Assembly (NCBI GenBank): GCA_947179155.2
Contig: OX359265.1
Location: forward strand, 898,501 to 962,500
DNA length: 64,000 nt
Direction of reading: 5' to 3'
DNA from: Hedera helix
Taxonomy: Eukaryota > Streptophyta > Magnoliopsida > Apiales > Araliaceae
The notes beneath the pieces were generated by a model. The model saw only the letters and a program-made list of their open reading frames with translations. It did not search any database and was not told the origin of the DNA. Both the position numbers and the translations under genes were made by a program. This document shows positions 60,178 through 64,000 of the stretch, one piece after another. Positions within the stretch are counted from its first letter, which is position 1. Each line of letters begins with the position of its first letter.

Positions 60178-62319
60178 TCACCATTCACAACGGTTACCAT
60201 CATTGTTGATCTCTGTAATAGGCAATAGTCCCATCCCCCTCGATGTACTGCTCACTAGCCTCTTGCTTAGTGGTTTTGTTAGAGGATCCGCAAGATTCAT
60301 TTCTGACCTAACACAATTAAGGGATACAATCCCATCAGATAACAGTTGTCTCATAATATTGTGTCTTAGGCGTATATGCCTACTCTTATCATTATAGCTC
60401 TTATTCTTAGCTCTGCCTATAGCAGTTTGGCAATCACAATGCAGAGACACAGATGGAACTAGTCTCGTCCACAAAAGATTCTGAGCCACTCTGTTTCAGA
60501 ACCTACTTTCTCTAAGGCAATAAACTCAGACTCCATAGTAGAGCGAGTTGTATAAGTCTGTTTAGAAGACTTCCAAGAAACTGCTCTTCCTCCTAAGGTA
60601 AATATGTAGCCACTCGTGAATTTAGTTTCATCTGAATTAAAGATTTAGTTGGCATCACTATAGCCCTCAAGAACTACAGGATTATCGCAGTAATATAAAC
60701 CAAATCCTATAGTACCTCGCAGATACTTGAGTATTCTACATAAAGCAGTCCAATGATCCTTATTAGGATTATGGGTGTATCTACTGAGTCTATTAACTGC
60801 ATAAGCTATATCAGGTATTGTGCAATTCATAAGGTACATTAAGCAACCTATGATTTGGGCATACTCAGATTGAGATACACTTGATCCCTCATGCTTTCTT
60901 AAATGCAAACAAAAGTCGTAATGAGTACTAACATGATTAACATTATAGTGTCTAAACCTTTTAAGCATTTTCTCCACATAATGTTCTTGAGAAATCATGT
61001 ACCCATTGCAAACTTTTTTCAAATTAATTCTGAGAATAACATTTGCTTCTCCCAAGTCTTTGATATCAAAATTAGTGGATAACATATTTTTAGTCTTATA
61101 TATAACATCAATATTGGTTCCAAAAATAAGTAAGTCATCCACATAAAGACAAATAATAACACCAAAATTCTCATTATTAAATTTGGTATATATACATCTA
61201 TCTCCATCATTTATTATACATCCATTAGAAGTCATTACACTCTCAAATTTGTCATTCCATTATTTAGGAGCTTGTTTTAGACCATATAAAGATTTAACTA
61301 ATTTACAAACTTTATGCTCATTACCTTGGGAAACAAATTCCTCAGGTTGGTCCATATAAATTTTCTCTTCTAAATTCCCATTAAGAAATGCAGTCTTAAC
61401 ATCCATTTAATGAATTATTAAATTTTTTACAGCAATTAATGCAATTAAAACTCTAATGGATGAGGTTCTTATAACCGGTGAATAAGTCTAAAAAACGTCT
61501 TGGTCTTACGTTTATTTATAACCTTTAGCAACAAGTATAGCCTTAAATTTATCAATTGATCCATCAGGTTTTAATTTTCTTTTAAAAATCCATTTACAAC
61601 CAATAATTTTAGAACCAGGAGGAAGGTCTACTAATTCCCAAGTTTGACTAGCCATAATAGACTCAATCTCACTATTTATGGTTTCTTTCCAAAAAGGAGC
61701 ATTAGGAGAAGTAATTGCTTCTCAAAAGGTCAAAGGGTCATTATCCAACAGAAATTTTAAAAAGTCATATCCCAAATTTGAGGTTTTTCTAGTACGCTTA
61801 CTTCTCTCTGGTTCAATTTCAGTTTCCTCAATTGGAACAAAATAAGAGCTCATAAGAAGCTCAACTACAGGTTGGTACAATTTAGATTTTAAAGGAAAAA
61901 TATTTTCAAAGAAATTAGTATTTTTTGACTCAATAATTGTATTATGATCTAATACATCACTTTTTAAAACAAGAAATCTATGAGCAACACTATGATTAAC
62001 ATAACCAATAAACAAGCAATTAGCAGTTTTAGAACCAATTTTTCTTTTTTTAGGGTCGGGTAACATTACCTTAGCAAGACACCCCCACACTTTAAGGTAT
62101 TTCAAGTTAGATAAATGTTTTTCCCAAAGTTCATAAGGAGTTTTTCCAATTTTCTTATATATGATTTTATTTTGCAAGTGACAAGCAAATAGAAGTGCTT
62201 CCCCCCATAAATTTAATGGAGCCCCAAAATATACTAACAAAGTATTCATCATTTCTTTTAACATTCTATTTTTCCTTTCAGCAACCCCATTAGATTCTGG
62301 AGAGTAAGGACGTGTTACC

Positions 62320-62569
62320 TAGGGGTGTGCAAAATTTTCGGTTTTTTCGGTTTTCCGAACCGGTCCGAACCGGTCGGTTCGGTATAAAAAAAACCGGTTC
62401 GGTACCGGTTTCGGTACCGCCTTTTTGTGGTTCGGTAAATACCGAACCGAACCGGTATACCGTTTTTTTATTTTTTATTTTTTATTTATATTATTATTAA
62501 TAAATAATTAATAGTAATTCTAAAAATAATATAAATAATACTAAAAATAATAATTATAATAAAAATAAA

Positions 62570-62612
<43 letters not shown>

Positions 62613-62867
62613 TTAACAAAAATAATAATTATAATAAAAATAATACTAATATTAATAATAAAAATAATAATAATACTAATAAAAATAATAAAATAATAAT
62701 TATATTAAGTTTCGTTTTTTTTCGGTTTTTACCGGTACCGAACCGGTATCGAACCGGTAAAACCGGTTCGGTATACCGGTCCAATCGGTACCGATTTCGG
62801 TATCCAAAATTTCTATCTTTCGGTTTCGGTTCGGTACAGGCCGGTAATTACCGGTTGAACACCCCTA
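62320..62867. mobile_element. hAT-type MITE in the copia integrase
   Basis: Ends TAGGGGTGTGCAAA and TTGAACACCCCTA are inverted repeats, flanked by the 8-base duplication GTGTTACC (62312-62319 and 62868-62875). An 8-base duplication and TAGGGGTGT-type ends fit hAT miniatures. Both arms are dense in CCGGTTCGGT words that can pair with each other. The centre is AAT-rich. It removes nothing from the host frame but splits it. Confidence 0.9.
62568..62612. repeat. AAT microsatellite
   Basis: A near-perfect run of ATA/AAT triplets in the centre of the hAT-type MITE, within a longer AT-only tract (62490-62700). Confidence 0.9.
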
Positions 62868-64000
62868 GTGTTACCTCATGTACAATTCCTTGTCATTCAC
62901 AATATTTATTAAGGAGTCCAGAATCATACTCTCCACCTCTATCAGACCTGAGTCTTTTAATCTTCTTATCTAATTTATTTTCAACCTCAGCCTTATAAAT
63001 TAAAAATTTATCTTCAGTTTCATTTTTATTTCTAAGAAGGTAAACTTTAGTATATCTAGAATAATCATCTATAAAGGTCACATTTTCACCTCTAGATGTA
63101 TTTCTAAAATTAAACTAAGGTGTTCAGATTCTCTAACAAGTACTGATTTACAAGTCTTTTTAGTTGTTTTGGCTTCTACACAAACTTGACATTTCTTAAT
63201 ATTAGAAATTTTAACATCTTTTAAAATTCTTAAATTTTTCATCATATTTATATATGAGTAATTCACATGGCCTAATCTAGCATACCAAATATCATCACAT
63301 TCAACCAAGTAAGCAAAAGAAGTACTAACATTCCCGAGTTCAAGTACATTTAAATGAGACAATCCAACATTAAGATACTATTTTCCCACAAACACATCAT
63401 TTTTGGTTAACACGACCTTATCAGATTCAAACATAACCTTAACCCCAACTTTTCCAAGTATCCCAACAGATACGAGGTTATAACGAATCTCTGGAATATG
63501 GAGAACATCAGTAAAAGAAAGGATCTTTCCCGAAGTCAGCTTTAGATTTACTCTCTCTTTACCTATCACTGGTGCAGGCCTCGAGTCACCCATGTACATA
63601 TGTTCATCTTTTTCCTTAAGGGGAGTGTAAGAGATGAATGCACCACGATTCGCACAAATTTGTTTGGTAACACCAGAATCCATTACCCAAGCCTCTTTGT
63701 CAGATACCATGTTTACCTCGGAGACAACCGCCACAATAGTATTTTCTGCCTCAACTAAGTTAGCTCTAGGAGGAGCAGACTGGTTGTTTCCCTTTTTGAA
63801 CTTGCATTGGGCAGCATGGTGACTTGGCCTTCTACACACGAAGCAATCACCTTTAGGTTTTGAGGTTTTGTGTTTGAACTGATTTGGTTTCGTCTTTGGA
63901 CTGGTGTTATGCTTATGCCCCTGTTTAGGATGTTAGTTGGATGGGTTACAAGGTTTGCAGTTGTCAACCAGATTTGCCTTGGAAGACATCTCCTTGACTT

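Larger units (their letters stand above)
60178..64000 (-). pseudogene. Decayed Ty1/copia polyprotein, 5' end beyond the window
   Basis: Read from the right edge, the order is that of Ty1/copia. A Gag zinc knuckle comes first (CxxxxHHAAQC region near 63830). Protease follows (VMDSGV, about 63650-63690), then the GAG-pre-integrase segment (ARLGHVNYS, about 63280). Integrase comes next (IDDYSRYTKVYLL at 63075; RSDRGGEY; ESNGVAERKN side beyond the MITE). Reverse transcriptase (MDVKTAFLNG side, LYVDDLLIFG at about 61130) and RNase H (ADPLTKPLS near 60290) complete the order. In-frame stops lie at 62893, 61407, 61260 and 60645, and a frame change lies near 63078. A hAT-type MITE splits integrase. 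The lineage is probably Tork/TNT1-like, by general resemblance only. It cannot make a working protein. Confidence 0.88.

Noticed and set aside
60178..64000. An integrated plant pararetrovirus as source of the reverse transcriptase
   Set aside because: The order protease, integrase, reverse transcriptase, RNase H is that of Ty1/copia, and no coat or movement protein is present.

Overview
The window is AT-rich nuclear DNA from a flowering plant, most likely a eudicot. The evidence is split genes with plant intron borders, plant-type Ty3/gypsy (Tekay-like) and Ty1/copia elements primed by initiator-methionine tRNA, L1-type LINE tails, Stowaway and hAT miniature elements, and two nuclear genes whose N-termini look like organelle transit peptides. 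I do not name a species.

Three host genes can be supported. At the left edge, minus strand, are the first three coding exons of a FYVE zinc-finger gene (3518 to 2409); its second intron appears to be GC-AG and the later exons were not found. On the right, a seven-exon plus-strand gene (45630..51288, 1005 aa) encodes an IGHMBP2/SMUBP2-like superfamily 1 helicase with a complete motif set. Tail to tail with it lies a three-exon minus-strand BolA gene (55177 to 52288, 171 aa), best matching the organellar BOLA4 type.

The rest is mostly nested transposable elements. 4606..16308 is a non-autonomous LARD-type LTR element: two 4797-bp LTRs, an AAAAG target duplication, a PBS and PPT, but only about 2.1 kb of non-coding interior. 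16.8-20.8 kb is an older, diverged LTR of related type. 20.8-26.7 kb is LTR-like and leader-like debris carrying GC palindromes, interrupted by a solo Tekay LTR (23410..26081, duplication ATAAG). 26.7-45.1 kb is an AT-rich, Helitron-like repeat field broken by a complete, recent Tekay element on the minus strand (28550..39069, duplication CGCGG, one open 1548-aa Gag-Pol) and by a second solo LTR of the same family (40060..43698). 55.2-64 kb holds a MITE, a broken LINE (56290..57225), an unrecognised LTR-like block starting at 57226, and a decayed copia polyprotein (60178 to the right edge) with a hAT-type MITE (62320..62867) in its integrase region.

The three Tekay-family copies show a family in turnover: one intact element with LTRs differing at five sites, and two solo LTRs left by recombination. 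The LARD shares terminal sequences, primer tRNA and PPT-adjacent sequence with Tekay, so it plausibly uses Tekay-type proteins. For the host genes the most notable point is that a Stowaway-like MITE ends exactly at the start codon of the helicase gene, and a relative of that MITE sits in BolA intron 1.
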